From positions 11,908,245-11,972,244 of the forward strand of contig OX031066.1 in assembly GCA_943736015.1 (NCBI GenBank): a stretch of 64,000 bases of DNA, written 5' to 3'. The translations under genes were made by a program, and so were the position numbers. Below are positions 30,811 through 42,500 of the stretch, piece by piece (position 1 is the first letter of the stretch; every line of letters starts with the position of its first letter). The DNA is from Tridacna crocea (Eukaryota > Mollusca > Bivalvia > Cardiida > Cardiidae). The notes beneath the pieces are model-generated. The model saw nothing but the letters and a program-made list of their open reading frames with translations, ran no database searches and had not been told where the DNA came from.

Positions 30811-31075
30811 GTCCAGTGGCCGCTTTTGTTCGTATGGCGTTTTACGTCATTTTCAACATTATCTCAGCTATATTGCGACAGCCAGTGCACCAATGTATGG
30901 TTTTCTCGAGTTTCTATTACTAGTGCTCGGCGCAAGTCTTTATTAGCTACTGGCTGCTTTTGCATGTAATCCTCTTTGATCAACAACGATTTGCGGCGAG
31001 AAAGGAATAAATCCTGTCGCAATGATTATCATCAATTCTCGGGAAGGAAAAGGCGGAGCTGCAATTTTGAAGAGC
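30811..31075 (-). mobile_element. SINE body, reverse orientation, head missing
   Basis: Shares TATATTGCGACAGCCAGTGC, CTGGCTGCTTTTGCATGTAA and GGAATAAATCCTGTCGCAAT with the copy at 11250-11545. The tRNA-like head is absent on the right side. The left junction is the centre of a broken palindrome. Confidence 0.65.
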
Positions 31076-31077
31076 TC

Positions 31078-31275
31078 CTAACCCTTTACCGCACAATCCT
31101 TACGTTTAACGCACCGCAAGAAAATGTCTGGTAACCAACATTTTCTTCTTTTTCCAGATTGCTTTCTTACCTCCCCAAACAAAATTAAATTAAGCAGTCA
31201 CTTTTATTTCCTCGTCAGCAAACGCTTTCGATTTGGACTATTCTAAAAAAATTTCGTATGGTAAATATACTAATA
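31078..31275 (-). mobile_element. TTAA-palindrome element, left core arm deleted
   Basis: CTAACCCTTTACCGCACAAT then CGCAAGAAAATGTCTGGTAACC. The GTGGGAAAAGG part before the centre is missing and the right half is kept (ACCAACATTTTCTTC). The right end has decayed. Confidence 0.6.
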
Positions 31276-31407
31276 TATCTTCCTGGAAAAATGAGCTGGA
31301 ACACCTACATTTGTTTGTTTGTATTGGAGTTTAACGTTGCTTTAACAGCTTAGGTCATATCAAAGTGTCAAATGCACACATTCATTGTGTTTCCTGGCTT
31401 TCTCATA

Positions 31408-31462
31408 CAGGTAATGAGAGAGAGAGAGAGAGAGACGGACAGAGAATGAGAGAGAGACGGAC

Positions 31463-31495
<33 letters not shown>

Positions 31496-31615
31496 GAATG
31501 AGAGAGAGACGGACAGAGAATGAGAGAGAGAGAGAGAGAGAGAGACAGGGAAAGAGAAAAAGAGAGAGAGGGAGACAGGGAAAGAGAAAGAGAGAGAGAG
31601 AGAGGGACAAAGAAT

Positions 31616-31652
<37 letters not shown>
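31408..31652. repeat. GA-rich microsatellite with GACGGACAGAGAATGA units
   Basis: Repeats of GAGAGAGACGGACAGAGAAT and GAGACAGGGAAAGAGAAAGA lie between pure GA runs. Serine/leucine frames read from the other strand are artefacts. Confidence 0.9.
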
Positions 31653-31660
<8 letters not shown>

Positions 31661-31954
31661 AGAAGCACAGCTAGGGGCATGGGGCAGGGCTTTTAAAAAT
31701 ATCGTTTTAAAACATCGTGTAAAAAAGAAAAAAATACTACTTTCTTACGTTTTCGGTTGCCTTATTTCTACAGACATTTTCCTTTTCCCGCAATGAGTGC
31801 TTGTTTTTTTTAAAAGAAAGTACTATTACATGACAATTTTTGTTAATGAAGTGTTCTTTTACAAGAAGAAATATGAAGAAAGGAGCTACTGATTGAAGGT
31901 TTTTTTCATCGATATCCGGTGTGCACAGTGTTCACATTTTTCTTGTTTTGTTGT

Positions 31955-32179
31955 TTAAACCTTAACTAGACGACAAATTTTTAGCCCTTTTCAAATTGAA
32001 ATCATCTGCAGACGACAATTTTCATTCGGCTCAAAAGAAGCACTGTTTATAGATAAGATAGAAACCATGGGAAAAGGAGAAAATGCTGGTGACCAGCAAT
32101 TTCTTCTTTTCCCACAATGCTTTCAAAAAGCTTGCTTCTAAGGGTCGTCAAATGCCGTCATTGTGTGGCAAAGGTTTAA
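31955..32179 (+). mobile_element. TTAA-palindrome element with an empty-site paralogue
   Basis: Flanked on both sides by TTTAAAC. The matching place in the left duplication arm (about 29371-29377) reads TTCAAAC without the element, so the TTAA duplication is shown directly. The core right half is slightly mutated (CAATTTCTTC). Confidence 0.85.
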
Positions 32180-32640
32180 ACAGTTAGTACCCCCGGGCTA
32201 CGTCTATCAACATACCAATACAGGTTTCCAGGGCTTAGCGTTTCAATGCTATATATAGATGTTGGGTGAATTACCTTTTCGTTTTGATTTTGAAACACAA
32301 TTTAAGCATTTGTTTGGTTTCAAGGACAGACAGGCGTATTTAACTTCTTTCTATATAATCGTTTAATTCAGTCAATTTACTAGAGTAGATAAAGAAAAGC
32401 TGATGTACAGTAAAACATTTATCATTCTTGAATAACTGTTGAGGTGTCGACAAACGTCTGTTTCATTTTCAAAATGAACAAACCGTAGGGTCATCTTGTA
32501 AACTGTGAATAAAACCTGCACATTTTGTATACTTTTAAGCCTTCTACTTGGCATAAAGTTGAGCTCCACAAAAGTGGTGTTCCTTTCATTTGACCAATGG
32601 CCCCTTCCCCTCCCCTCCCCTCCCATCCTATGGCCCCCGG

Positions 32641-32744
32641 CCCCGCAGAGAGAGAGAGAGAGAGAGAGTGAGAGAGAGAGAAGAGAGAGAGAGAAGAGAG
32701 AAGAGAGAGAGAGAGAAGGAAGAGAGGAGAGAGAGAGAAGGAAG

Positions 32745-32793
<49 letters not shown>

Positions 32794-32826
32794 GGGAGAG
32801 AGAGGAGAGAGAGGAGAGAGAGGAGA

Positions 32827-32857
<31 letters not shown>

Positions 32858-32860
32858 CAC
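32641..32860. repeat. GA microsatellite with AGGAAGAGAGGAGA variants
   Basis: About 220 bp of almost pure purine on the plus strand, forming the outer edge of the right duplication arm. Confidence 0.9.
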
Positions 32861-33309
32861 AAAATGTTGCAGTCAATTTTTTGAAAGTTTTGTTCAGATC
32901 TAATTCTTATGAACACATATTCCGCCGCTGTTGGTAATGGATAATCTGCTGTAAATATCAAATACAGGGTTAAACATGATTTTGAAATGTCCTTAAATTG
33001 CAACTGTAACTCACGTTTGAATACTCAGCCCGTTTGAATACTCAGGCCTTTGCCAACTCTCAGAATTTGAGGAAAAACCACTGCCCTCTCGCCTGAGAAT
33101 TGTGGGAGTTCTTCAAAATGGAGAAAAGTGGTCAGACTTTGACAGACATTAGAAACAGTATATGAACTGAATAACACAAGGAAATAATATTTTAACAGTT
33201 TAACAGTTCAATTAAATAGAAATCCATGTCAATACATGAAATTATATAAAACGTTCTATCGATTCGATCAATATCCTTATTATTATTCCTATAAAAAACT
33301 ATGTAAATC

Positions 33310-33396
33310 TTTGCAGCACAGCAAAGTTTTAGACCAGTCCAAATTAAAAGCATTCGCAGATGACAAATAAAATTGGGCACAAATGACAGTATCTGT
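33310..33396 (+). mobile_element. Relic of a TTAA-palindrome long arm
   Basis: GTTTTAGACCAGTCCAAATT then AAAAGCATTCGCAGATGACA. It stops where the next copy begins. Confidence 0.5.
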
Positions 33397-33622
33397 CTAA
33401 CCCTTTCCCACACAAACATTTTAGACCATTCCAAATTGATAGCATCTGCAGGCAACAAACCAGACAGAGACACAGATGAAGTGTAGTTTTATTACAGAGT
33501 AGAAAACCTGTTGGGAAACGGAGAGAATGCTGGTGACCATCATTTCATCCTTTTCCAACAATGTTTCAAAAAGCCTCTTCTTCAGTGTCGTGAAAACAAG
33601 GGACTGTCTGGTAAAGGGTTAA
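33397..33622 (+). mobile_element. TTAA-palindrome element
   Basis: The left end is mutated to CTAACCCTTTCCCACAC; the right end is GGTAAAGGGTTAA. The core has several mismatches (GGAAACGGAGAGAATGCTGG, ACCATCATTTCATCC). It shares its right TTAA with the following copy. Confidence 0.8.
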
Positions 33623-33832
33623 GTCTTTGGACTGGTCCAAATTTAAAGCACTTGCAGACAACAAATTAAAGGCAACGCAAAAATTGTAAATTGTTTCTAG
33701 CAGGGTAAAAAAAAACATTGTGGGAAAAGGAGAAAATGCTGGTTACCAGCATTTTCTCCTTTTCCGGCATTGTTTTCAAAAAGTTTCTATCTCAGGGTCA
33801 TAAAAACCAGGGATTGTTTGGTGAAGGGTAAA
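33619..33832 (+). mobile_element. TTAA-palindrome element, left end shortened
   Basis: Starts in the TTAA ending the previous copy but lacks the CCCTTTACC bases and goes straight into GTCTTTGGACTGGTCC. The core is nearly perfect. The right end is GGTGAAGGGTAAAG. Confidence 0.75.
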
Positions 33833-33960
33833 GATTTTGAAAACAATATGGAAAAAGAACAAAATGCTGGTTACCAACAATTATTTCTTTTCCCACAATG
33901 TTTTCAAAAGCCTTTCTCTTCAGGGTCTTCAAACCCAAGAATTGTGTGGAAAAGAGTTAA
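33831..33960 (+). mobile_element. TTAA-palindrome element, right part
   Basis: From TTTTGAAAACAATATGG through a diverged core (ACAAAATGCTGGTTACCAAC) to GTGTGGAAAAGAGTTAA. This is the third of three head-to-tail copies. Confidence 0.7.
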
Positions 33961-34082
33961 ACATGTTTATTGTTTCCCAACCTCTATTCATTCACATTTT
34001 GGATGAAAAACATTATGGGAAGAGGACACATTACTCGGTTGAATAATGGTTTCCCTTGGCACTTTTTTGTTATCTTGTTTAT

Positions 34083-34304
34083 TTTACCCTTTACCACACA
34101 ACAAAATTTCAGACCTGTTTGAATTGAAAGAATTTGCAGATGATAGTTTCAGTGTGGCTCATATCAAATTATTCTTCTTTGATTGGGTGGAAAACTGTGG
34201 GAAGGAGAATATTCTGGTAATCAGCATTTTCTCCGTTTCCCACAATGTTTTCAAAAGCTTTTTCTTTCAAATTGTTAAGTCATCATTGTGCAATAAAGGG
34301 CTAA
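34083..34304 (+). mobile_element. TTAA-palindrome element, diverged sub-type
   Basis: TTTACCCTTTACCACACAAC at the left and AATAAAGGGCTAA at the right. The arm variant GTTTCAGTGTGGCTCATATC is shared with the copy at 4802. The left core arm has shrunk (TGGGAAGGAGAATATTC). Confidence 0.7.
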
Positions 34305-34433
34305 TCTTCCAAACACTATTATTTCAATCATCCTGGACAGAATTTTTTGCTGAAAAAAATTCTGTTTACCAGGTAAGATAATTTCTTACTGTCAAATTGA
34401 AAGCAATTGCAGCAGACAAATATAGGTAATGCC

Positions 34434-34613
34434 TTAACTCATTACCAAACGACAATATTTTAGGCTTATAAATTCAAATTGATAGCACTTGCAGACGACA
34501 AAGTAAAAGTGACTGAAAATTTCAACTTTGTTCATTCTCCTTTTCTCATAATGTTTTCTATGGCTTCTATCACAGGGTCGTCAAGAGTAGGAATTGTGTG
34601 GTAATGGGTAAAA
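34434..34613 (+). mobile_element. TTAA-palindrome element lacking one half of its palindrome
   Basis: TTAACTCATTACCAAACGAC and a good long arm. The sequence then jumps from TTCAACTTTGTTC to ATTCTCCTTTTCTCATAATG, so the whole left stem and the dyad are gone. The right terminal bases are GTGTGGTAATGGG. Confidence 0.75.
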
Positions 34614-34805
34614 GCATGTAAATAATGTAAAAAAGTAATGAAAATATTGTGTCGAAGGGAAAAAAGCTTACTACCAGCTTTTTCTCACATTGCCACAATG
34701 TTTCAACTTTCTCATGCCGTAAGAAAAACCTAGTTTTTTTTTTCAAAACCAAAATTTTGACTTTGATATACTTGTGAACTTGCTTACATGACCTGACCTT
34801 TACAG

Positions 34806-34963
34806 CTACAACACTTGGCATTCTTGTAGGAACAATTCTGACTGTCACGATTAGTTGTACCACCCCTAAACCACTGTGTGAACACTGTATCATGGGCCCT
34901 TTGTTTCTGTTGCTTCAGTCTCTACCAGTTTCATACTTACAGCCACATCAACTGCCTGTTTGA
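34806..34963 (+). CDS. Possible exon with a membrane segment
   Basis: A fair acceptor (ATGACCTGACCTTTACAG) is followed by two bases and then TTLGILVGTILTVTISC, running in frame to TGA at 34961-34963. The hydrophobic run of about 14 residues with small residues resembles a membrane-spanning or anchor segment. The phase-1 entry is the one the upstream Ig exons would require. It lies 31 kb from the last Ig exon with no supporting exon between, so membership of that gene is speculative and it may not be an exon at all. Confidence 0.25.
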
Positions 34964-36130
34964 AAGTCAACTCTTCTTCTAACAATAAGGTTCTCTGAAT
35001 AATGTTCAATGTTCTGTAACACGCTGACAAAAAACCCCACTCAACATATCTAAAATTGTCCCAAAATCACATGATTCACTCAGCAACATTGATTCTACCA
35101 ACTTCTGGTTTACAGTTTCATTTTCACTTCGCATCTTACAATGAAAGGTAAATCGTTCTGCCATGATGAGAGATTCGGTTTGCTGGTTATTTTAGATATT
35201 TATGGGTCAAAAGTCTTACCATTAAGCTTTTGAGATATATTAAAGTTACAGAGCAGGCTTTAAGTCTTAGATCCACATGGAGATAATAAAAGAATCAGCT
35301 GTCATCATTATAGATGCTATTCGCTACATAAAACCACAGAGCTTAGATTAGCGTATTCCTCAGTGCAACTGTCAATGTAGGGTCGAAATTGCTGTATTTT
35401 ACCCAGCGTTTCATATTTCAGGTTATATTTACTGTATACGGACGGGTTGAAATATCCTTGTCGCTACGGTTTTAGGGTCCGAATAAAGCAGTAATCAGCA
35501 ATACAACTTGATTGATCATAATCGTTATCTACTTTCGGTTTCTATCCCAGACACGTACGCCATATTATCTCCCGCTAGATGGCATTCTCAATTAATCAAA
35601 GTACATTAACTACATGTACTTCGAACTTAAGGGTATGAAAGACCTAAAATACTAAAATTGATAGCAAAAGTTCATGGCTGATTTCCATAAAATCGTGTGT
35701 CTAAACATTTCGGATGCAGTTTTAAATGTAAGAATTTTTTGAGATGTAATGGCATAGTTTTGGGTAATTTTCGAGTGTTTGGATGTTTGGGGGGGGGGGT
35801 GTTTTTCAGTGGTTTTGGGTATTTTAGAGTGTTTTATCTGAGACGTACTTTACAAACTAGGTCAGGTCAAAGCTGCGGAACGAGACAAATTTTTAAATTT
35901 AGAGCGAGTTCTACAAGATTTAACTATGAAATTCATTGTTTGTGTGAATGGCATACACTGGTTTTTAATCCGCATCTTATTTGTACATATCAAATGACAG
36001 AGAGGCGTCTGTTCATTGATCTTTGAGGACCTATTTTTTTCGAAACCTGGGTGTAATGCGTGCTCGTGTGGAAAACCCCTGTCGGATGGCATAAGAACGT
36101 GATGCTGAGTCATCATCTTCTAAGAAGTCT
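34964..36130. other. No gene or shared repeat recognised
   Basis: AT-rich sequence with a G10 run at 35791. The open frames at 35697-36026 and, on the other strand, 35862-36116 show no domain content or splice support. Confidence 0.4.
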
Positions 36131-36132
36131 TG

Positions 36133-36353
36133 TTAACCCTTTACCTGGCCAGTTTGAGGCTCTTCCATTTCAGCAGCAAATAAAGATATGACGTCAAAAA
36201 TATGGGCAAATGAGGATACAAATATCTGATTGAGTGGAAAACATAGAGGGAAAAGGAGAAATTGCTCGTTACGAGCAATTTCTCCTTTTCCCGCAATGTT
36301 TTCAAAAGCTGTCTGTCGTTGATACGTTGAGTATCTATGGAGTAAAGGGTTAA
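36133..36353. mobile_element. TTAA-palindrome element, alternative core (GCTCG type)
   Basis: TTAA on both sides. The core is a perfect GGAGAAATTGCTCGTTACGA with its mirror. One arm (CCTGGCCAGTTTGAGGCTCT, ATTTCAGCAGCAAATAAAGA) is unrelated to the main family and recurs inverted at 43170-43270. The other ends CTATGGAGTAAAGGGTTAA, like 919-1145. Confidence 0.85.
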
Positions 36354-36925
36354 GTGAAAAATTCAATATTAATATAACCAGAAGTTAGGTAAAGTATCAA
36401 AATCAAGTTATACAACAAACTGTCCGTTTTATGAAAAGATAGTAATAGCAATCACTGAAGACTCGGATCGGAATTGGTAAAACATGTTGTATGATCTAAT
36501 TCGTTTCTGGCATCCAGTACTACAACAACGCCTTCAAAAGTCCCCCCCCCCCCCGCAAAGGGTAGGAAAGCGGATTCCTATAAGATGGCGCTGAGGCTGT
36601 ATATATTTCATGTATATGGAACATTTAATTATTTCAGTCCAAATAAGTTACCAGTAGATCACCTAACGATTGATTAAATGCTCTAGGTCGTATATCGACA
36701 CCAAATGTTGAAGTTTGAAAAAAAAAAGTACTAACGTTACTTGTAAGCGAAATTAACTCTATGTTGTAAGAAGACCTTTTGAGATTGTGATTACTTCCCT
36801 TGAAACCCTCTGCGGTCCTTGTCCGTCTGTCTGTTTGTCTGTGGCTGATCCCGGAATCTCACTCGGCAATGAACAGATCCTATGAACATGGGGTCGCAGG
36901 TTTGTACCCAAATCGGCCTAAGTGT
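36354..36925. other. No feature recognised apart from a poly-C run
   Basis: C14 at 36542-36555. The remainder is AT-rich without shared repeats; GTCCGTCTGTCTGTTTGTCT at 36821 is simple sequence. Confidence 0.4.
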
Positions 36926-36929
36926 TTCT

Positions 36930-37090
36930 GAAAATTACTGATAGTCCATTATGCTTTTGACATGATTTATTCCTCTCTCACCACTGCATATTGTTTCCAC
37001 GATATTCATTGGAAAAGGAGCTAGTTGCTTGGGGTAAATGGTGTTGAGAAAAGAAACTTCATGAAAATATAGATTGATGCACCATACAAG
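36930..37090 (+). mobile_element. SINE body fragment
   Basis: GACATGATTTATTCCTCTCT, CGATATTCATTGGAAAAGGA and TAGATTGATGCACCATACAA parallel the body of the copy at 3474-3730. No tRNA-like head was seen. Confidence 0.45.
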
Positions 37091-37170
37091 TAGGACTGAA
37101 CTGAGGTAATTATGAAAATATCGCTGGAAAAGCACAAAACAAATATCTTACAGCAAACCACTTCGTGAAA

Positions 37171-37275
37171 TAGGAACAGAACAGAACAGGGTAGAAGTTT
37201 ATTACAAGACAAGTACACAGTTGTACAGAGTACAGAGTCACAAAAAATATCATTTGTAAACATGAAATAGTAGGA
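37171..37275 (-). mobile_element. Possible 5'-truncated retroelement tail
   Basis: Read on the minus strand, AATAAACTTCTACCCTG is followed by a short CTGTTCTGTTCTGTTC tail. This is the look of a LINE or SINE 3' end with a non-poly(A) repeat. The target duplication is not evident. Confidence 0.4.
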
Positions 37276-37339
37276 CAAATGTGGGGATTATGGTCAATAA
37301 AATGGAAATGGGTTACGTTAATTTACGGTTAACTATACC

Positions 37340-37545
37340 TCTTGAAAGTGTCTTTGGTCACAGGAAAGAGGGCATTTGAAAACATTGTGGGAAAAGAGAA
37401 AATGCTGGTAGCCAGCATTTTCTCTTTTTTCCACATGTTTTTCTGCCCTGAAAAAGATAAATCTCATGTTAGCCATATGTTATTTGTTGTTAGCAAATAA
37501 TTCCAAATTTGGACAAATCTCCAATTTTGCCGTCTGGTAGAGAGA
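37340..37545 (-). mobile_element. TTAA-palindrome element, decayed
   Basis: The core is largely kept (GAGAAAATGCTGGTAGCCAG) and GTTAGCAAATAATTCCAAAT stands for the usual GTCTGCAAATGCTTTCAATT. The terminal repeats are lost. Confidence 0.6.
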
Positions 37546-38421
37546 GAATGGTATGTAAGAAATTACCTAGTGCGGTTATTAGTTGATGCACAATTTCTCG
37601 ACATCCGGGCGTTTTTGACTAGTAAGTGCAGCATTAAAGAATTTGAAAGGTGACAAGCTCGCAATAATTAATACTGATGTCAAATACCATAGCCCGCCCT
37701 GGACGCTTACCTTTAGTTACCATGGTAACAAATGATACTGTCAACATTTAGGTTAGGAGAGGCAACTATCATTAAAGAGCATTTAGAAATTTAGCCATCT
37801 ATCTAGCCATACGATACATTTTTACTGTTCGTACCGGTTAAGTAGATTCTGTGCTTTTTACTGTCCTTGTAAACTAGAAGTTGAGCATTATGTCAAGATT
37901 TTAAAACCGATGAACTACCAAACAAGTTCCATCGAAATGTATGAAATCCTGATGTGGAAATCAGTTCATGCAGATTCAACTATACGGAAAAATTAAGAAC
38001 AGAACTGCAAGATTTGTTTATGTAAATTGATTGAATCACAAATGACAGGTACTCGTAGTTATGTAGGCCTACGTCTGGCGGACATGCTGAAAGTCACGAG
38101 AGATAAAACGTTAATGTAATACAGTCACGATAGATTTTGAAAAAATAAGAATTACCTAACAAAATTACTTTGAGTAATCATATCAGACCGAGATACTCCC
38201 CCCTTTTTTTTTGAAACTGCTGAAGAATCAGGACAATATACGATAACTGAGTAGGAGTGAGCATGCACTTAAAATAGAACAGAAAAGCAAACTGGAATGG
38301 AGGACATATAATTTTTATCTGTAAAGGTAAAAGTCTGAATGAAATCGGTATCTAAACTTAAACAAGATATTTCTTTAAACCAAATGGTCGACGTAAGATA
38401 TTATAAAAGAAAATAGTTTTT
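37546..38421. other. No feature recognised
   Basis: AT-rich with a T9 run at 38203-38211. No exon-like peptides and no repeat shared within the window. Confidence 0.4.
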
Positions 38422-38656
38422 TTAACCCATTACCACACTATCCCCACTTTTGACGACACTTGGAAAGAAGCCTGTAGAAAACATTGTGGGAAAAGGAGAA
38501 AATGCTGGTAACCAGCATTTTCTCCTTATCCCACAATGTTTTCTACCCTTCTCAAATCAAATTTTAATTTTTCAGTCACATCTTGTTTGTCGTCTGCAAA
38601 TGCTTTCAATTTGGACCAGTCTAAAAATTAAATTTTGTCGTTTGGTAAAGAGTTAA
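38422..38656 (-). mobile_element. TTAA-palindrome element
   Basis: TTAACCCATTACCACAC at the left and GTTTGGTAAAGAGTTAA at the right, so the end types are mixed. Core right stem has one change (CTCCTTATCCC). The long arm has a 7-base duplication (AAATTAAATTTTG). A short relic of another copy's end (GGATTGTTTGGTAAAGGGTA) follows at 38694. Confidence 0.88.
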
Positions 38657-39000
38657 AAGAAGTGTCAGGTTGTAGGGTATATATATACAACCCAGGATTG
38701 TTTGGTAAAGGGTAAGTTTACAATGATAAAAATGAAGCTGAATAGGAAAAGCTTGAAGGAACCCTCGCACATTATCTTATAGTAACCATGTAGTTTTACA
38801 GTAAAATGCCGATAGACAAGCCATTATTTTTACAATAGATTGATATTTAATTGTCAATAACACAACAGAATGTAGATATATCGCAGTATGAATAACCATT
38901 GGACCACAATGGAAACAAAAAAAGTGATTTTTTTCCCCCAAAAAAAGAAGCGTTACTTACATTTGTCAAAAATGTTCATTTTTCTCTAACAATCTTTTAT

Positions 39001-39204
39001 TTAACCCTTTAGCTCACAATTCAGAATTTTAACAATCATCAGGATAAAGGGTTTCGAAAACATCGTGGGAAAGGAGAAATGTTGGTAACAAATGTTTTCA
39101 ACCCCCTCAAAGACAAATTTAATATTTCAGCCATGGTAATATGTCGTCTACGAACGATTTCAATCAGGACAAGTCTAAAATTTTGTCGTTTGGTGAAGAG
39201 TTGC
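39001..39204 (-). mobile_element. TTAA-palindrome element with collapsed core
   Basis: TTAACCCTTTAGCTCACAAT at the left. The core is shortened on both sides to GGAGAAATGTTGGTAACAAA, which then joins the arm. The long arm survives to GTCGTTTGGTGAAGAGTT. Confidence 0.65.
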
Positions 39205-39524
39205 TGTTTTTATCGTAAAAGGGGATTGACAAAGGTATGCAGATTCAGTTGTATAACAGCGGGAAACTTGTCAGACTACTTACCCTGACCGTACTGTAGT
39301 GTAGAGAAATGATTAACTCTCTGATTGTTGGCAAAGCCCTGTCTTTTCACTTTGTAAATACACTGTCCAGTATTTATAACTCAGGATAACGCAGTGACTC
39401 ATACTTTTATATTACTTAGTTTAAATAGACATGTTAGGAGTATAGCAGCCTTTCATTGTGGTGACAAAACAGTATTAGTGATGTTCGGTTATCGCAGTAT
39501 TGTATTACTTATTTGTGTCTAAAA

Positions 39525-42500
39525 ATGGAACCGAATTACACAAATATAGGTACAACGAATCGTTCAGATCCCGTGGATAGCATGGCAATGCTGTATCCTA
39601 ACGGATATAACAGAAATGACAACAGATCGGCCAAACCTTTGATACAGGTGCTTGATACAGCAGGGGTCGAGGATAGTGACTTTGATGACGAGGAGTTTAA
39701 TTTCACATCAGGAAGTCCGTCTGAAAATGTAACGGTGACCATAAAATTCTCTACAGAGACTGACAGTGTGATAGCAGAGACTAGGGATGCTAAATTACAG
39801 AACCAGTCGTCAAATGAATCAAGCTTACGTCAACCGTTATCTACAAATATTCACAACGCCAAAAATAAAACCGAATACTTGACACATATGAACGATGATG
39901 CGACTGAAAACGATGCAGCTGATAGTGAGTCCGTCGTTGAAGAACCATTAACCGGTGCTTGTTTGGTGGAAATGCCACAACAAAAAGAGCAAGGTGACAC
40001 AAAACTTACTGGTGTCAGTAAAGAGGAAGAAAAAAATACTGAACAAAGTCAGGATACTTCCAAGATCGAAAGTCAACCATTAGGAGCGTGCGCAATGTTT
40101 GCTGCACACGAAGCTGAAGGTAATGTTGCAGTTCGAACACAGGATACTTTGTATGATGAATATGAAAAATTTCTCGCAACAGTACCACCCCAAACAATCA
40201 GCAAGCAAAGAGCTACAGGTGGCAATAAAATTTCGACTATCAATGAAATGGTTAGTGGTATAGATGCAACTGATAGTGGTATAACTGCATTTGGAAATGT
40301 TAGAGAAAGAGCCTTTGAAAACAAAATGAAGACCAATGGAGACGACTGTAACAACACGGTTTTACAGAAAAATGTGTCAATAGAAGTAAAGAATCCCGCC
40401 GATGTAAAACCCGACATTCGTGTAAAAATGGTGTCACCAATAACAAAAACACCAATCCTCGTAGAACGGTCACCCTCTGAGGATGACGAGGGAGAAGACT
40501 TCATGAAATATCTGAAAGAATTGAGACGGTCAAGTCCAGTTGGAACAGAATTAGAAGAAGAGGAATATTTAAATTCCAAAGATAGACCGAATAATGACAT
40601 TAATTTGTCCTTTCAAGCTCGCAAAGATATAGACGGATTGTCTATTGTTGAAATCGACGATCCTATTATTGAAAATGCTACACGAAGCACACCGCCAATT
40701 ATCACTGAAATTCCATCAAACGATAATTTGATTGATCTTATAGAAATATCAGATGATGAAGACGGAGTTAAAAGTGTTATTATAGTATCTGATGAAGACG
40801 TTGATCAAGATGGTCTAATTAATTTTGACTTTTCTCTGCTAAATTCCTCTACAGAACATAAAAATAAAGACTTCAATTCAAAGGACGGTGACAAAAACAC
40901 ATCTACAAAGACAGCTTATTCTGTGATAGAAATTCAATCAGATTCTTCTAGTGACAGTGAAGAAGAGGAAGACCTGGATAAGAAGAAACCTAAAGATGAC
41001 ACAAGCAATCCAGAAAAAAGACGAAAAGATAGAGATCAAGACGAGGACAAAGGAAATGGTTCGTCTAACAATGGTACTGGTGGGAATCAGAACTTTAACA
41101 ATTCAGGTGACGATAATAGGAACGGAAACGAAAGTAATGGTGGGAACAATGATAACACTGACGGTTCCAGCTCACGAAATAATACGTTTTCACCTGGAAT
41201 GCGATCTCGGCATGTATTAGAAATTGACAACAACAATAAGGTAAATGATGCTATTAAAGCAATTCAAAATAATGCCATGAATTCCGCCATATTAGTCCCT
41301 TGCATTCAAAAAGAAGATTACAGTCCTGAGGACATTGAAGTGTACCAGATACTTGATACTTGTGAAAAACAAAACGACGTAACATATCAGTTTCAGACAA
41401 TTGATAGTTATTGTTTTGATACTCTATCTGAGAATTTGATGCCTCTTTCGACCTCGTTTATCAGTGTAAAATCACCTGGAGACACAACAAGTTCCAATAG
41501 TCGACTTACAGCCGATCAACGTTCACCATACTCTAACAGAATGTCCTTATGTGCAAGCACATGTAGCTTTGACGTTTTTGGGGAGTCTAGTTCTAACACT
41601 TCGGAAGTTATCGAGGACGATTATATGCAAATTATAGACTTCTTTGAGAAAGAGACAGAACCTGATGGATACAAAAATTGTGAGAAAGAAATTAACGTTC
41701 TTTGCTCGGAGATACAAAGCCATTACGATTGTGCGGATGAAAAAGTAACATCACATGATGAAAACGAAGTTTTATCTTTGCTCTCTGATTCCGTGTTTTC
41801 TGATTCGGACGACTCTAGTTCAATGAATGGAATAGTAGATGTTTCAGACTTCGAAAGTGCAATAGAAGAGCAATTCTGGGCAAACACGGCTGACTGTAGT
41901 GTAGAGAGCTCTGATAGTGAGGAGATAATCTCAGCTGCTGACAGTGACTGTAACATGGAGGGTTCAACAGATAAGTCATTTGAAGAAAAAGAAAAAGACT
42001 CAGACTCGGAATATGAAAGCTTCGAAGGGGAAGAAGAAGTTGAATACGAGGGCTCTGACTTTGATTTTATGCAAGAAATAGAGACAAGACTAATGAAAAC
42101 GAAATTCAGTTCTCTCGTGTCAACCATAGATAGACCATTTGCAGATGATAGGGCAGATGTTAGAAAAGAAGACTGTCAAACAATTCTTTCTTCTGATTCT
42201 AGTGCAGAAGAATTCAACAACAGACACGATTTAGATACTGAAGAACATTTGATGCGAAATGAGGTAAAGCTTAACCAAAACAAAATTTTTGAAGATAGGG
42301 AACACAAACAGAGCTATGATACTAAGAAACTAAGTGGGACAAGATATCATCGCGATAATCTTACAGCTTTAATGAATGGTAAGCCCAGGACAATAACCTA
42401 TGAAGTACCCTATATCAAAGAATATAGCAAACCTCAAGTGAGTTATAGATCAGGAAAGAAGTTTAAAATATTATGCAGCCTTCGTAAAGCTCTTTTGCAT

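Larger units (their letters stand above)
29791..31402. other. Spacer of the inverted duplication
   Basis: About 1.6 kb between the arms. It holds two broken TTAA-palindrome copies, one SINE body and one further diverged copy (listed separately). The rest (30105-30660) is unrecognised, with GTCTGTCTGTTTG-like simple sequence. Confidence 0.5.
31403..32860 (-). repeat. Right arm of the large inverted duplication
   Basis: Bounded by GA tracts (31408-31652 and 32645-32858) and matching the left arm in reverse. It is interrupted at 31955-32179 by a TTAA-palindrome element absent from the left arm. The CCCCTCCCCTCCCC stretch beside the GA tract (32602-32640) mirrors GGGAGGGGAGGGG at 28928. Confidence 0.8.

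Noticed and set aside
32372-33003. Open frames of 130-170 codons on both strands
   Set aside because: They run through the GA microsatellite and one arm of the inverted duplication. Low-complexity Ser/Leu or Arg/Glu repeats only.
39513-39524. Four extra N-terminal codons for the acidic protein
   Set aside because: The first codon is TTG, an unlikely start. The ATG at 39525 has a strong context.
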